Origin: Ceratodon purpureus
Taxonomy: Eukaryota > Streptophyta > Bryopsida > Pseudoditrichales > Ditrichaceae
DNA length: 64,000 bases
Assembly (NCBI GenBank): GCA_014871385.1
Contig: CM026425.1
Span: 3,243,561 to 3,307,560, forward strand
Direction: 5' to 3'
The translations under genes were made by a program, and so were the position numbers. How positions within the stretch are numbered: the first letter of the stretch is position 1; the number at the start of each line of letters is the position of its first letter. Shown one piece after another: positions 1 to 13,550 of the stretch. The notes under the pieces are model-generated. The model had not been told where the DNA came from and did no database searches. It saw nothing but the letters and a program-made list of their open reading frames with translations.

Positions 1-1850
1 AGATCATATCAATAATAACTAGTAAACAATTCTGTTATTGGCACTACAATCATGTTTTATAATAGTAGATTCACTTGTCTGCACTATAATTATGTTTTAT
101 AATAGTAGATTCTATTATCTTGTTGGTCAAGGGGCAGCTTGAAAGAAACATATCCAAAACATCATTGCAATCACAAATATCATAAAAGCGCTTCATACCA
201 ATCTTCAATATCAGATAGTATGCATGCCAACATTTGTCATATTATACCTGACCTCATTGTCAGTTGGTATTTACATTTTTCTTAGAGCATGCTCAAAGTA
301 GCATATCCAAAACATCATTGTAGATGAAATTTGATTCAAACGGACATAGTTATAATTTAAAATAATTAAATTAGATAGGAAATGCTGGAAGGCTACAAAG
401 AGAAGGATACAAAACTAGTAGAAGATCCAATCATGTAGAAAAGAAAGCAATACAAAAAGTTTGTCATTGTGAGGGCTAGTAAGATAAGAATAAACCATGT
501 CAAGTCTAACAATGTATAATTAGTTGTCTATGCTGTAATCATGCTCTAATCTAATATTTTTTAACATCTGTAATAGTGGATGTTCAAAAAAGCATATCCA
601 GAAACATCATTGTAATCACAAAGACTTAAAAGTCATCATGTTAATCTTGAACGGAAGGCAATTTCCGGTCAACACATTATATGATATCCTACCTCATATT
701 AGTAGACATTATCTTACTTCTTCAAAATATAGAGGCTTAGAAAGGTAGTATTACCTTAATCATCTACTTTTAGAGCCTTGGCTAGTGGTTAAATGGAACA
801 GTTGGTATAAAGCAAATACATACAAGTTGTGTAATAATTAAGTATATGAATAAAAGAAATTCAATTTGTTTTGGAATTGTATTGAGTATTTTGTGAGTTT
901 TGAAGGTCGAGAAGCTAGATTAGGTCGCTATCAAATTCATGTACAAGTGTATTTAAATCAAGGGGAAGTCTTGTTGATTTGATCTTTTTCCATGTGTCAC
1001 TTGTCACTTCTAGTTAATGCTATTGTTGGGTGGGACAAATGGTCCTGCACTGTTACTAGTACTTTGAGCGGGAAGGTCCTGCACAATTACTGGTACTCTT
1101 ACCTTGTACTGTGAATCACATGTATTGAATGCACATGTGCTGAGTGTTAGTAGACTGCTCCTGGCAAGTCTTTCTAATCACTGGTCATGTCTTTCTAATC
1201 ACTAGTCATGATTCTAGTTTTAATAACTAGCAAGGTTAGTGGGTTAGTGGTACCTATTGGCAAGGCTCAATAGGGAGGACCAAACCTCCTTTGATCTTGT
1301 TTCAGGTTTTACAAACAATCTTCTTCTATGAAGAAGAAAAAGAACTCCGGCCCCGAAGGGGCCAACGTGAATATAGTGTTTGTTTGTTCTATTTACTAAT
1401 CCGATGGCCTTTGGACAAGGGATAATGAATCTAGAGCTACTCCCTCCTTTTGAAGGTAAACACTTTTCTACACTAAGTGCCTCTACACTAAGTGCCTTGA
1501 AGACAACTGACATGTCATCCCCCCCAAGGTCGTTTTGGGTACCCATACAACGAGGTCTCAAGACCCCCCACCATAGTTGGGTGGACTATGGTAGTGAACA
1601 CCACGTCGGCATAGGGATTCGAACTCATAACCACTCGTCCTTCTTCTAATAAAAAGTGATATAGAATTGCGTTATGTGATTTTAAACAATAAACAAAGTG
1701 TTTGTCTAAACTATCATTGTGTCTCCATGCCTATAAATACTAACATCTTTTTTTAAATATGTTAAAAGAAATATATTTAAAAAGACATCATGGTTACGAA
1801 CTTTGTCATAAAGGTACATCATATTAATCATAAATATTAAATAATTTAAA
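1..1850. repeat. Repeat copy 1 (direct duplicate of about 14090-17760)
   Basis: AT-rich sequence without a convincing gene. It matches the segment at about 14090-17760 in the same order: 1-720 pairs with 14090-14790, 731-1250 with 15640-16140 and 17397-17470, and 1250-1850 with 17470-17760. Copy 2 has about 850 extra bases at 14790-15640 and a transposon at 16143-17392. Copy 1 has its own 312-bp insertion at 1328-1639. Inside both copies a short unit (core CATATCCAAAAACATCATTG, then a run like ATCATAAAAGTGCATCATG) recurs at irregular spacing. Nature unknown; possibly an old transposon or a complex satellite. Confidence 0.75.
1320..1647 (-). mobile_element. SINE-like insertion with 8-bp target duplication
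   Basis: The sequence CTTCTTCT stands on both sides (1320-1327 and 1640-1647), and the 312 bases between them are absent from repeat copy 2, so this is an insertion. Read on the minus strand the left end carries a tRNA-like B box (GTTCGAATCC) close to the border, and the other end has a GGCCCC/GGGGCC hairpin followed by a T run and TTC repeats. This fits a 5'-truncated tRNA-derived SINE, but no A box is visible and the family is not recognised. It could be another kind of small retroelement. Confidence 0.45.
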
Positions 1851-4000
1851 TGTTTGTACAAACAATTGGGCATGCATCAACACCTCCTTCTAGCTCAAAA
1901 GAGCAGGCCACTAATGCCTTTAATCTCGAATGCAATTCATCCTCCAAGAATTTAGAGGCAAATAGGAGAAAATACAGAGTTAGTGCAAGAACGATTGTAA
2001 GTTGTGGTAATCAAGAGGCTATAATTGCTCAATATGGACGTTTACAAGGGAATTTGGCTAGACATACGCATCCACTAGCTCATAGAAGCCGCCTAGAAAA
2101 TCAGTTAATCTTGCTCTCTTGTCAACGAAGAATGTAAGCATTAAGCACCAAGAAGAATTGCTAAGGCCACGCAATGTGTTTTAGAAGTTAAACCATCTTG
2201 AGCCAAAAATTCCAAAAGTCCTTGTAGGTGATTCTTTTCAAGTAGTTCCATCAAGAATGATATGTGATAGTTACTTGCCTTTTGAACTTCACACAATTAA
2301 TGTCGTATTGCTACATCATGTTCTCTTCGAGTAGACTAGACGTAGTAAAGGATGAGGCCAAAATGAGCAACACTGAGTTGTAATGCCATTAGTAACTACC
2401 AACCTCTATTAATGTGTGAAAGCGCTAAAAATTCAGAAACAGGGGCGTGAGTGTTTAGAAAATGTAGAGTATACAACATGCAAGAGACAATTTTGACATG
2501 TATGATACTATTATAAAACTTTTGTAATGTGGAAATGAACCATCTTTCAATCACTTTGCTTGAAGACGATCATGGCTGTGAGTGTACTGATGTTTGTTGC
2601 TCTAGTGGCAGCGTTCTGAAGTGGCAACCACCGATAGTTATGGTCCATTTGTAAATGCTAGTTAAATTTTCCTTCGGAGGCTCTTATCATTTCTCTAAAT
2701 CTCTTGTTTTGCCAATGTTGATGGGTATCCACCCTTGGGATCGTAAGGAATCTTGTACCTCTTACAACATTGTGGTCTGGTTTCCATAGATTCTTTAATT
2801 TTATTCTACACGTTGTTTGATTGGATTCTCGGTGGCTGCTAACTATGGCCGAGCCTGTGATTTTGAATCCCTTGGCTTCTGAATCTAGTGATACTCCCTC
2901 GCACTATGCTTTGGCCTGACTTACTCCATCTACCGTTGTGGTTGCTTACATGTATTAATTTCTCTACCCTTCCCCGCCCCACTAACAGCCACCTTCTGCC
3001 CATGTCATCTCCTTCTCATCTACTCAACATGCTTCCAAAGTCCACACAACCACACATTTTAGCTTCCGAAGCTCTTACCTCTGAAGGAACTCAACTTGGA
3101 AAAACTCGACTATGCGATATTGATGTTTCTTACTTTTTTAAATCCAGCAACATTGAATCTTCTCACTCTAACATCCTTTTGGGATAGCTTACACCACCGT
3201 ATTTCATACAAATGTGGTACTATAGGTAAGGTGTTAAGGTGAGAAAGACGATGCCTATGTTTAGGAAATGCAATTCAAAGTCAACAGGACTACTCAAATT
3301 AAAAAATTTACACGAGAACTTCAGAATATGGATCAGTTGTATGAACCTCCTCAAATGATTCAAACAAAGCTCTCCAAACAAAATCTGCAGCTCGAGCACT
3401 CGGAATCTGAAAACTTGAAACAAAAAAGCTTGAACATAGAAAGATCCTTCATGAAAGGGCAGCGGCAGTGGATGAATGATCGATCGGTATCAGAGACATG
3501 GGCAATAAGAGCGAGAAGACAGAGTCCCACTTAAAAGAGATCACATGAAGAAACAGACGCCAAATTTACCTTGAACTTATGCACTAGCTACATAGACACA
3601 TGCAGGTGGAGTATGACACAGTGCACTTTTGAATGGCAAGAAATTCCATGAAGCAAGTAAAATGTTATGTTGTACGAGCAAAAATTACATGTTCAATAGA
3701 ATGTAAGTGTAAAACTGATCATCTCTGAAGACAGCACTTCTTTACATCTACGGGTTTGTTCTCCAGAGAGGAGCACTAAGACTTGTCAAGAGCTGGAGAA
3801 AAGATCCATTGCTTGGTTGCTTCATGAGCGGGAAGACATTGGGCTTTTCTCTCAAACTCGGTGTCGTAATAGCTTGCACAGTTCAGGGCACCAGATATGA
3901 AGTTTGGTGTTAAGCAAAGTTCCTGGGAGAAACAAAATCCAGGAGTAAACAGTAAAATTCTAAACATCTTAACCATAACTTTGCTGCAAAAGTGAAGGCG
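1850..4000. other. No recognisable gene; degenerate spacer
   Basis: Only short open frames occur (for example 1850-2137, 2888-3187 and 3268-3534 on the plus strand). The last would encode a Gln/Lys-rich, coiled-coil-like peptide, and the middle one a Ser/Pro/His-rich peptide. None shows a family I recognise, and neighbouring frames look similarly coding-like but broken, as in an old gene or transposon relic. The stretch 3550-4100 is probably the 3' flank of the SUMO ligase gene. Confidence 0.3.
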
Positions 4001-4126
4001 CATCGAGATCAGAGCATGGAAAAAGCCATCTGATCACTGAATCCAGTATTCCGGGAGCACAAATACAATGTTCATCTTCGAGTTACCGAAGTTCAATAAG
4101 TTCGTGGAGGATCAAAAATGGTGAGC

Positions 4127-7100
4127 TCAATGAGGATGACCAGAAGATGGTCCTGTATCCATGTCCTCAAAAGAGACCCATCCGTCGGTAGTCTGCACGC
4201 CACTGAACATCAATGGCGCCGACGCGATCATCTCCGCTCCATTCACCCAATTGGTTCCGTTGTAAAGGGGCACGTTTGTAGCCGGGACACCCAGCACAGG
4301 CAAAGGATCCATTCCATGATAGGAAAATGAGCCAACATTGGCCGGCAGAGTGGTGAAGCCCAACGACTGTGTTGAGGGGAATGTGTTTCCTGACGATGTT
4401 ACCGGCACTCTATGCGCTTGTAAAGCAGGGGGGCTTGGTCCTTGTCCACCACGTCCAACTGCAGAATTTGGAACACTCCCTCTCATACGCTGCAAAGGTC
4501 GCCATAGCTGCTCCGAAGCTCCAGTATTAGCAGGCACCTGTGCTTGACTTGGGCTGCCAGATGAACGCCACTGGTGCACAGGTGTATGAGCGCCACCCCG
4601 ATTCCCAGACCTATGTTGAGTGTTAACTCCAGGACTTGGACTCCTTTGAGGACTTGGGTGTTGATGCGAGTTGAATCCATGACTTGCATGTTGCTGGCGT
4701 GGTGAATTGGAGACAGGCATTTGGTTGGCATAGAATTGCTGGACATTCTGAGGTTGGGCTGCATTAGTTGCATGTTGATGTTGGGAAGCTCCGGTACTTC
4801 GCCATTGAGGTCGGGTCTGACCAAGGTCCTGAACATGCAAAACACGGAAACGAACAATTGGAGAGGATGTTTTCAAGTAGAAAGACGTAATGATACACTA
4901 TCACAGAGAGAACAAGCATGGTACAACTAGGTTGATATGGTCAGAACAAATAGGTTGATAGAACTGCAATTAATACCATAAGCACGATAACTCCAGAATG
5001 TAGTACTATCTTTGTCGAAGAATACCTGGGAAGTTGCAGCTGGCTGTTGCTCAAATTGCCGCAGCCGAACCCACTGTAAGTATATTGGAGAATCAAATTA
5101 GTACGTGCCTTTCAATGGGCTCCTTTTATGCATTAAATCATCTGAATTAAATCAAACCTTCAACATGCTCCGTGCCCTTGCAAATAGCTTCACTGAGTAC
5201 ATCCATTAACTATGTTTTCATGCAGGGCGCACCACTCTGATGTTATGAAGGCATATACAATGCTGCAGTCCAGAATTTTGAACAAAACAGATTCACAGAT
5301 AAAAAATTGAATATAGATACAGGCACGGTAAGAAAAAAATCGTCGACAAAAACACTCACCCTAGTTTCTCCTTGAATGGCCTGACCAGTATTCGAGGGGG
5401 ATCCGGTTTGTGGCTGCTGCAGCTGAGCGGAAGGCAAGTATCCTCTATTTGGGGCCACCCTGAAAACAGGAGCTGTATGATGAGACTGCGCGAACGTGAC
5501 CTGGAAGTTTTGATTGATGGCAGGAAGAGATTGGACCGAAGGACCAGATTGATTTTGCATTTGCATTTCAACCGTCCCTGGTGTCGAAGTATGCAAAACA
5601 CCTCCGCCAACGTTCGAAAAAGTGCCATCAATACGGGTAACCGCTACCCTCGAAGGCCCAGCAAAGCTCGGTGAACTCTGAGGAGCAACGGTAGCGATTT
5701 CTGGAATGCTAATGACTGGGCGTCTGACACCCTCTCGTTGTTGAACCGCTGGATTAGTTGGTTGTGAACGAATGTCTATATTCCCAAGGGCTGCTTGTAG
5801 AGTCTGCGCATCAGGCTTTCTCTCTTGTGGCTGAAATAAATCGATGTTTTCACTTCTTCTATTAACTGGCTCCTCCTCTTCATTATCAGAGAGATCGATA
5901 ATATCTCCTCTTTCGCCCCCTTCTGTCATCAACACATCAGGACCATTGTCGCTTTGGCCCACTGTGGAGACAGGTACCCAGGATCCATCTTGATAAAACA
6001 TCACTTCATAAACTTTCTCATCTGTTTCCTTTAGAACCTGCACCTCCAGAACGACTCATCAGCATTCTGTAATCCTTCCGGAATTATTTCACTATCAGCT
6101 TCCTTGCTCTAAAAAAACAAGCATGATTGAAACACACCTTCTCCATTTGACGATCTATTCGAAGATCGGGACAGCTAATGAGACGGTTGCAGCATGGGCA
6201 GCGCCACGAAGGCCTCTTCTCATTGATTTCCAAAAAACTATCATAGTCAAAGCACTGTAGAAGAAAAAAAACTCATCAGATTTGCAAAATATAATGTCAT
6301 AAAATATTGTAGATAGAGTATTCCGCATTAATCTCTGTAGACATCTCTATGCCATTTTAGAATAGAGCCACCATCACACAGTTAGCCTCGAAATGAACCC
6401 AACAGGTCAATCAACTAAAAGGGTGAAAAGTTGCTAAAGTCAGCATTATGCTATGATCTAGATCATCCTTGTGCACCTCAACAAATGCTCTTAAAGGAAA
6501 GCGAGAAATTGCAAATCCTGATACTTTCATGAAAATGCGTCATACACAAAAATTCTCAGGCTGCCTTTCTTATTTTTATCTCCTTATAGATTGACTGCAA
6601 TTCGCTTCAGTTGAGAGTAGACTCCTCTAAACCCTTAACGCGATTCGCCATCGCATCAAGCTTGAAATGATACATATCTCATATTGCTTTTAATGGTTTT
6701 CTAAACGAATGTCACGCTATGTGCTCCAAGAGTTGAATCAGCCAACAAAAACGAAGTTCAAAGACCAGTAGGTAAGGGAGTGTTGACATCACCTGCAAGT
6801 GTCTGCAGGTCGACGCTTTCACTGGCGTAACCAGCCGCTGATGGCTATTTCAGAAAAAAACATGCAGAAACAACAGTATTAAAAGGTAATAAAGACAGGA
6901 GTTGAACTCTGAACTAATTCTCTGTCGAAGCATGATGGCCACAACTCGTGAAAGCTCCAGAAGCGACACTCAGCAACAAAGAAAGATATCTATCAAAAGA
7001 CACAAAATCAAGATACATTCTAGAGCAGTCAAGAAAAATAACAACTCAGGTGCCTTTTCAGGTTCCTGCTATCAGCATCTCTACATAAGCAGCCATAGAT

Positions 7101-10100
7101 GAAGATTCTAATACAAGATGAACATGAAATGCACCTGATGGGACACCGCAAAGAGACTCTAGAAGCCCCTTCCACCACCTCGTCATCAGCCTCCGCAGGA
7201 TCAACTCCACTTGCAGCTTTGGTGGGAGCGACATAATCCTCTAATTTTGCAGTTTTTGCAGAACATTCGATGGTTCTTGCTGAAGTCAATGCTATCATAT
7301 ATGGTACTGCAGATTGACAAACCTGATATTATCACATCAAAGGCTTAAAGTAAATTATTGGACACTTTACATACTGCCTGGAACCCAAGGGAGGTATGGT
7401 GATAAAATTTTAGAAATAGAGTTTGGCTTTCATAAACTTAATTCTACGAAACTATAAATATTGACATGAGAGTAGTTCTCAACTTTAATAATTGTGATAG
7501 AATAAAAAATCAGCTTGAAAATAATGCCACCCAATGCTCGGGTTGCTGCAATAGTTATTTAAAAGTACCTGAAAGATGATTGATTGATTGATTGATTTAT
7601 TTTAAATCTTTAAAAAAAATAAAAAGGTTAAGAAAATAATTTAAAGCTACTCACGAAACTATTATATAGTAGAAGAAACTGAACACCAAAAAAATCTAAG
7701 ACCGGTATCTCTCCTACGCATAATATGGGACTGACAGAATGGACAAATACCAGAAAATTCCCCAATGACTTGTAGGACATTCGCTCCCACTTTAACCAGG
7801 GTTGTCACATCCGAAGGCATCTGGGCACCACCATCCTGCGAAAACATGCACTACCAATTTCTATTAGGATTTGCCTAGCTACCGCAGAGCATGCACAGTA
7901 GATACTAGAAACATTCAATTGTGTACAAAGATCTTTCAGGGAGCATAGTTGAATCTATAATGCAGCCTTACCAAATAGCCACTCGTGACCCTCCTCTCCA
8001 CTTGCTGCCCGTTAACCAGGATGCTGCGGAAAGAAGAAAACCACACGGGTGTTGATATAATTAAATGGCTGTATTAGGAGAAGGGGATGGTGATATAATC
8101 GGTGAAAACTCAGAACACTCTGACTACCTCTAAATACAGTGAAAAGGTCTTCGCACGCAGAATGACTTAAAATTACTTGAAAAGACGTGAGACGTGAAGG
8201 TGAGATGCTACAAAATATCACGTCAAATGGATAGCATGTGCAAAAGGCAAAGGAGTGGTGCGTTTTGCCAACTGTTAAAAAAAATAAAAATAAAAATAAA
8301 TTTAAAAAAAACGGAAGATTTTAACGACGCAATTATATAACTTGCACTCTTGCTCTGGGGAATTATATCAGAAATTGAAAAAATCAACATAACGACATGT
8401 GCGCACTGATCATCTAGAGTTGAGTAAGTGCTTAAAATCTGCAATTGCTCAAGTTTCAAGCATCTAATCCATGCTAAATTTCTGAAGAACAATTAAGACC
8501 ATTGCAATGACCACGAGAAACTTGAAACCAGAAGATTTAGGAAAAGCTTTATAATTACTTGACTTGAGGTGGAGTAATTAAGCATGTTGACGTTTCCGTG
8601 TGATCTTCCTGGCCAACATATAGACGCTGCAAAATATCCACTTGGACAAGATCAGTTTTCGTCCCCTATAAACAATCAATGCAAGAACGATTTCACAAAC
8701 ATCTTCAAAAGACAATCATCGGCAACGCATGAAGCCTTGATACTAGCAGCCCTTCTCAATTACACAAACAATCCGCGAAGTATAATCTTAACACTTCAAA
8801 CAACACATTCGAAAGCAGAAATCAACATAACTCAAATCACAAAGAAAGTCATCCATACCACCCGATCCTGTATATGCATGTGAGGTACATGAAAGTCGCA
8901 CATTAAAACTTCGTATCCAGCCTGAAAAAGAAGAGAATCAATAAGGTGAGAACTCTAAAATAATTTACTTGAGCTCTAAAACCTGTCCAGAACACTTGGA
9001 CACATCCAACATTTCCTATTAGCTAACCAATATTTCAAATAATATCAACTCGAGAACAGAATTGAAAACATAAAGAGATTGCCAGAGTATCATAAGCAAA
9101 CAAGAATGCAAAAACAAACAGTCCATCTTCCTAATTCACCAAGATAACGGTTGAAATAATACCTTCGCATGGATAGAAACAAAAACGGTGTTAACTTGTA
9201 AACGTGGGTAAAACCTGCAATAGGATCACATGAATAGCCCGTCAGAGATTCATCCTACACACCCATATCATGCCTAAAAAACGGATTACATAAGCACATA
9301 TATTAGACATTTCTTGGACATGGATCTGATAAATTAAGTTAAGATACAAAGATCATGCTGAAAAACACACACGCACCGGCTGTTGATGAGATCAAGATAC
9401 GCTCTAGTCTCAAGGATATCTGTAGCGGCCGAGCCTCCAGCCTGTAGAAGTTGCAGTAAGGAACTTTCTGAAACGTCGAGAACTGTTGTAAAATAATCAA
9501 ATAGCTGCAAGAAACGAAGTAAGTTACATCACCAATACAAATTAAGAAGTTCATCACTTAATATTGCTTATAGAAAACCACCAATAGAAACTTGACATTT
9601 CAATCATGTTTCTACAGAAAAACTCAGGGCTATATATCTTAATTCATGGTTGCACTGTACAGCACTCTGTATCGAAAGTCAACATAGGTGGATGCATAAC
9701 TCAATAAGCAAATAATACGTACGATTTTCACATAAAACAGAGAAGTGTTGCTGCTATGGTCTGCCGGCACATTAAAAACTCTTTACAAGCACCTTCTCTT
9801 CATTACTAGGAAATCTTCACAGCAGGAAGTTGGACAAAGCTCTTAACGATTTCTTCTTCCCTTGTTCAACCAGAACAGGACACCACTATTTTCACTTTCT
9901 AAACCTCCACTACTCACACATCTTTACGAAACTATCCACTGTCACCGACAGCGGGTAGGAGGAAATGGTTACAGAATAAATAAATAATCTAACAAAAGAT
10001 GCAAAGATGCGTCCTCTGTTCCTTCCTCTTTAGGTTAGAGCGTACTGCATGATTTACGCACTCTAAGGGACTCTAAACGAAGTCACAAGCAAATGCAGAA

Positions 10101-11454
10101 ATCTTACCCCTTTCAAAGTCGTTAAGATATCATCCTTCGCCGTGACCTGTCCTGGAGCAATCCATTCCACCTTACATGCATTCTGACCCAACCACAAGGG
10201 TGCCGTCATGTCAGCGAAACTTATTAGATCAAACAAAACAAAAAACAAAAAACAAAACAGTGAACCAAATAAAGGCGAGAGACATCCGAAATGCACATGT
10301 AAATAACACCAAGCATACAAGAGGCTCCTCCGCAACAGGACTACGAGTATCCACACAACGTTCACTTTCATTCCTCAATACTCTTCAAAACCAGATCAAC
10401 AATGCACGATGCTAGTTGGAACCCGAACTACAACAACCCGACCAAACACCACAACACTTCCTGGAATAACAAAACAAAACAAGCGGGAAGTGTCTCCTCA
10501 TAACCATGCATCCCCCTTTCGAAAAGAAAACTGTAAGAAATAATTCTAAGCACAGAGCTTTCACAGAACCCACTGCTACTCTACGAATCCAAAAGATACC
10601 TTGACTGATAAGAGCAATATCAACAGGCCTACTCGTATCTCCGGATTCTCCTTATGTCTGCAAACCTGCACAAGACACACATGCTTGACTTCAGCCAGAG
10701 TCGAGTATCAGCAGATTCCGAAAACGTTCAACTCTGCTTGCATTAAAACCCTACAAACTGCTCCAAAGAGTACCAGAGCAGCCGAGAAGCTAGACGAACA
10801 ATCGCCCTCTGTTTGAAACGCATCGAAGACCTTCAGACACGAGCAAGGTGACCCTTCTGGTAATCACTTGGCTAATAAACTGATCCAAGAATCGGAAACG
10901 GGTAGAAATGAGTTGGAAACGCCTTCTCTGTGGAAACTATTGTACCACCCGAATGGAAAATTACCATACGCACCTGCCTAATTGTCGGCAGTAATTCGTG
11001 CCTCCACATGGGTATCCGATTGTTCGCCACCAGTGAATCCAGAATTCTGCAATCGTCCATATCACCCATCAACACACACATACATTAAATTTTTTAAAAG
11101 ACAACCTCAAGCCAGAAACGCAAACACACGACTGCGAAGCCCAACCGATTCTCTTTAAAACACCACAACAACGACAACAACCGGAAAAACATCACGAACT
11201 CATCACCCAAGTATGAACTCCCAGAGTAAGTCCCCGAAAGAAAGCAGCAATCCTTTGGCAGAGCATGATGAGTCGAGAAAAAGGAGAAAATTCCATGACC
11301 CAACTCACTTGGAGAGCAGCAAGCATTGCGCGCTGAGATGCTTGTAGTCGAGAATGGCGTGCTGCAGCAGCGCGTTGAGCACATTCATCTGCATAATGAG
11401 CGCCTGCTCCGACCATGGCTGCGTGGCTCTCCTCCCAGAATTTCTAGAGATCAT
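4127..11454 (-). CDS. PIAL: PIAL1/2-like SUMO ligase (SP-RING)
   Basis: E3/E4-type SUMO ligase that in Arabidopsis extends SUMO chains in the nucleus. Sixteen exons: 11454-11309, 11046-10974, 10665-10600, 10182-10108, 9504-9377, 9214-9163, 8921-8859, 8626-8559, 8023-7972, 7835-7751, 7306-7135, 6844-6793, 6254-6138, 6037-5360, 5073-5026, 4829-4127, giving about 858 aa. The N-terminal helical half holds FYPRLQVN and AGYEVLMCDFHVP, close to plant PIALs. The SP-RING lies at about 320-383: CPIS, then TCRHLQCFD, then WRCPCCN give the zinc-binding Cys/His set. IIDLSDNEEEE at about 429 is a SUMO-interacting motif. The tail is Gln/Pro/Ser-rich and ends with the PIAL-like block RPLQRMRGSV. All junction phases agree. 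The ATG at 11454 was chosen because the frame upstream has no ATG. There is no SAP, PHD or PINIT block as in SIZ1, so PIAL is preferred over SIZ1. Confidence 0.92.
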
Positions 11455-11730
11455 CGAAACTCCCTTCCTTGCTCCTCTCCCCTTGCTCTCTCCTCCCTGC
11501 TCTCCTCTCACCTGCTCATCTCCTGATTACTCTCCCCCTCTCTCTCTCTCTCAGCTCACACAACAAACTCCTCCCTTCTCCTCTCTCTCAGCTGCTGCTC
11601 CCTCCAACTCCTCAATCCAATCAACCCAAACTCTCCCAAACTCTCTCAAACTCTTCCAACTCTCCCAAACTCTTCCCAACTCCTGCCAACTCCTCCCAAC
11701 TCTTGACAACTCCTCACAACTGTTCACAGA
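11455..11730 (-). promoter_or_regulatory. CT/GA-rich leader or promoter of the PIAL gene
   Basis: Directly upstream of the PIAL start codon lies a strongly strand-biased tract (CT-rich on plus, GA-rich on minus). At 11625-11720 it breaks into imperfect 10-11-bp units of the form CTCCCAACTC. GA-rich leaders are common in plant 5' UTRs and core promoters. No TATA box stands out. Confidence 0.4.
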
Positions 11731-11999
11731 GCTTTGTAAAAATATGAGTTTGGAGAGCACAAGATTCCAGTTTTGGGAGGGACTCGGGAGGCAACCAGAA
11801 AGTGGAAGTGGAAGTGGGAGTGGAGTGAGTAAATGAGGCAGCCATTCCAAGTTATATGATACACTTCATAAACCCACATCCTTCCGGCACCAAAACTAAA
11901 CTGGTTAAGTTGAGTTACTCTTTCTGGTTTACTCTCATGAAGGGGCTCCCATTGCCGTCTTGTGCAGGACCTCCCTCCCTCCCAGGCTCCACCTTGGCA

Positions 12000-13550
12000 A
12001 ACCAACCCATTTGAACATCAACACACTCCTGTCTGTCTGTCTGTCTGTCTATGCCTTACTCTACTCATAGCTCTACATATGGAAAACCGGCTTACAGAGC
12101 ATGTATTTTGTTAGATTCCAACAACAAAAGAAAGATGAACAGAATCTCATGTTCGTTTTGTGTACATTTCTTTTTTTTTATCATGTACCAAATTCTTATG
12201 ATTTTCTTAGATTTTAGACTGTTTTGATCAAAACATGTAGGCTGGTTTTACCTTATGGTGGTGTTGTTATGGTGGAGTTGGTGCTCCTGAACAAACTCAA
12301 TGTAAACTTTGGGGGACCCAGTTCCGTGTTACTGCTCCCCAGATGGAGCTCCTCATCAGGGAACACATTCCACTACCGGTATTCACAAAGCTACTGTATC
12401 CCATGTCATCAGGGTCCAAACGTCCAAACGTCCAAACGTCCAAACTGCACACAGGGGTAAGTTTATGGAATGGTAAATATTTTTTGGTTTGTTGGTACAT
12501 TTTTTTTCCGGTTGTTTTTTTTTTTTTTGTTGGTTTCGTTTTGGGGATGAGGGGGGAGGGGGATGATTGGGGGTGGGAAAGGGGGTGGGAAAGGGGGTGG
12601 GGAGTTTGAGACGAGGGGGCAAGGGGCAGAGTAAAGGGGGGGAGTGAGGGGGACTGGGGAGTCTTGGAGCAACACACACAGAGTTGTCTGGGGGGCTGGC
12701 AATGGCAAGGCAGGGCAATCACTTCATCATGAAGACTTATTAGTGCCTTCATCATGAAAACATTTCTCTGTTTTTTTGCCAACGGTGGCTCCCACCCCCA
12801 CTTCTGGAAACTTCTCACTCTCTTATACTTGTCTTCCTTCTTTTTTTTGGTTTTTTTTGGTTTTTTTTAATGCAAATGCAATCTTACCGGTACATTTATT
12901 GCACCGTGTACTCCACCACGTCAGCTTCATGGCAGTGTACCGGTATGTTTCCCCTTCAATGGCCCCCACAATGGGTGAGGAAACTAGATAATGCAAATCT
13001 CTTGGAGACTGCTCTCTTCTTTCGAGTCTCTTCTTGCTTTTTTCTTTTTTTCTTTTTTTCTTTTTTCTGTTATTTTTTTGGTTTCTTTTTTCTTTCTTCT
13101 TTGCATGTGAAAGAAACTTCATTGCAAACTAATTGATCTCATTCAAACGTGGGTTTCTCTGTTGGAGACTGTTTTTTTGGAAGGGGTTTTTTAATTAGGG
13201 GTGTGGGGAGTTAGTGTGGGTGTTTAACTCTTTTTGTTTTGTGGGTGACTTGGTAGAAAGTTGGTTCAGTAGCTTTTTGAGAATTTTTTTTAGACAATTA
13301 GGAGTTATCATCTATTTTCTTTTTAAAAAATTGGCTTCAGACATTAATGTAGCAAACTATTATTTGAATATCATTGCATGGTGGAACCCAAAGCATTGTA
13401 AGAATGAGAATTGTTGTTGCATTTTGGTATTCATCATTATGTTCCACAGATTGAGATTAAAAATAGTATAATAAAATTATATTATATCAATTAATAATAT
13501 GCCTAATTATTTATATATGGACATCAGTAACATGCCTAATACCATTAACC
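12000..13550. other. Low-complexity spacer
   Basis: No gene seen. It holds a short TCTG run near 12028-12050, four perfect 8-bp units GTCCAAAC at 12414-12445, a G-rich tract at 12540-12680, and T-rich tracts near 12510, 12840 and 13040. Proline-rich open frames on the minus strand here come from the G-rich tract and are not believed. Confidence 0.5.

Noticed and set aside
1600-1640. tRNA gene on the minus strand (B-box match)
   Set aside because: No A box, no acceptor stem or anticodon arm; better explained as a SINE-like end.
4118-4547. Plus-strand frames opposite the PIAL tail
   Set aside because: Antisense shadows of the last PIAL exon, which matches the PIAL family.
12297-12818. Long Pro/Ser-rich minus-strand frames
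   Set aside because: They come from the G-rich low-complexity tract; three overlapping frames look alike and none has a family motif.
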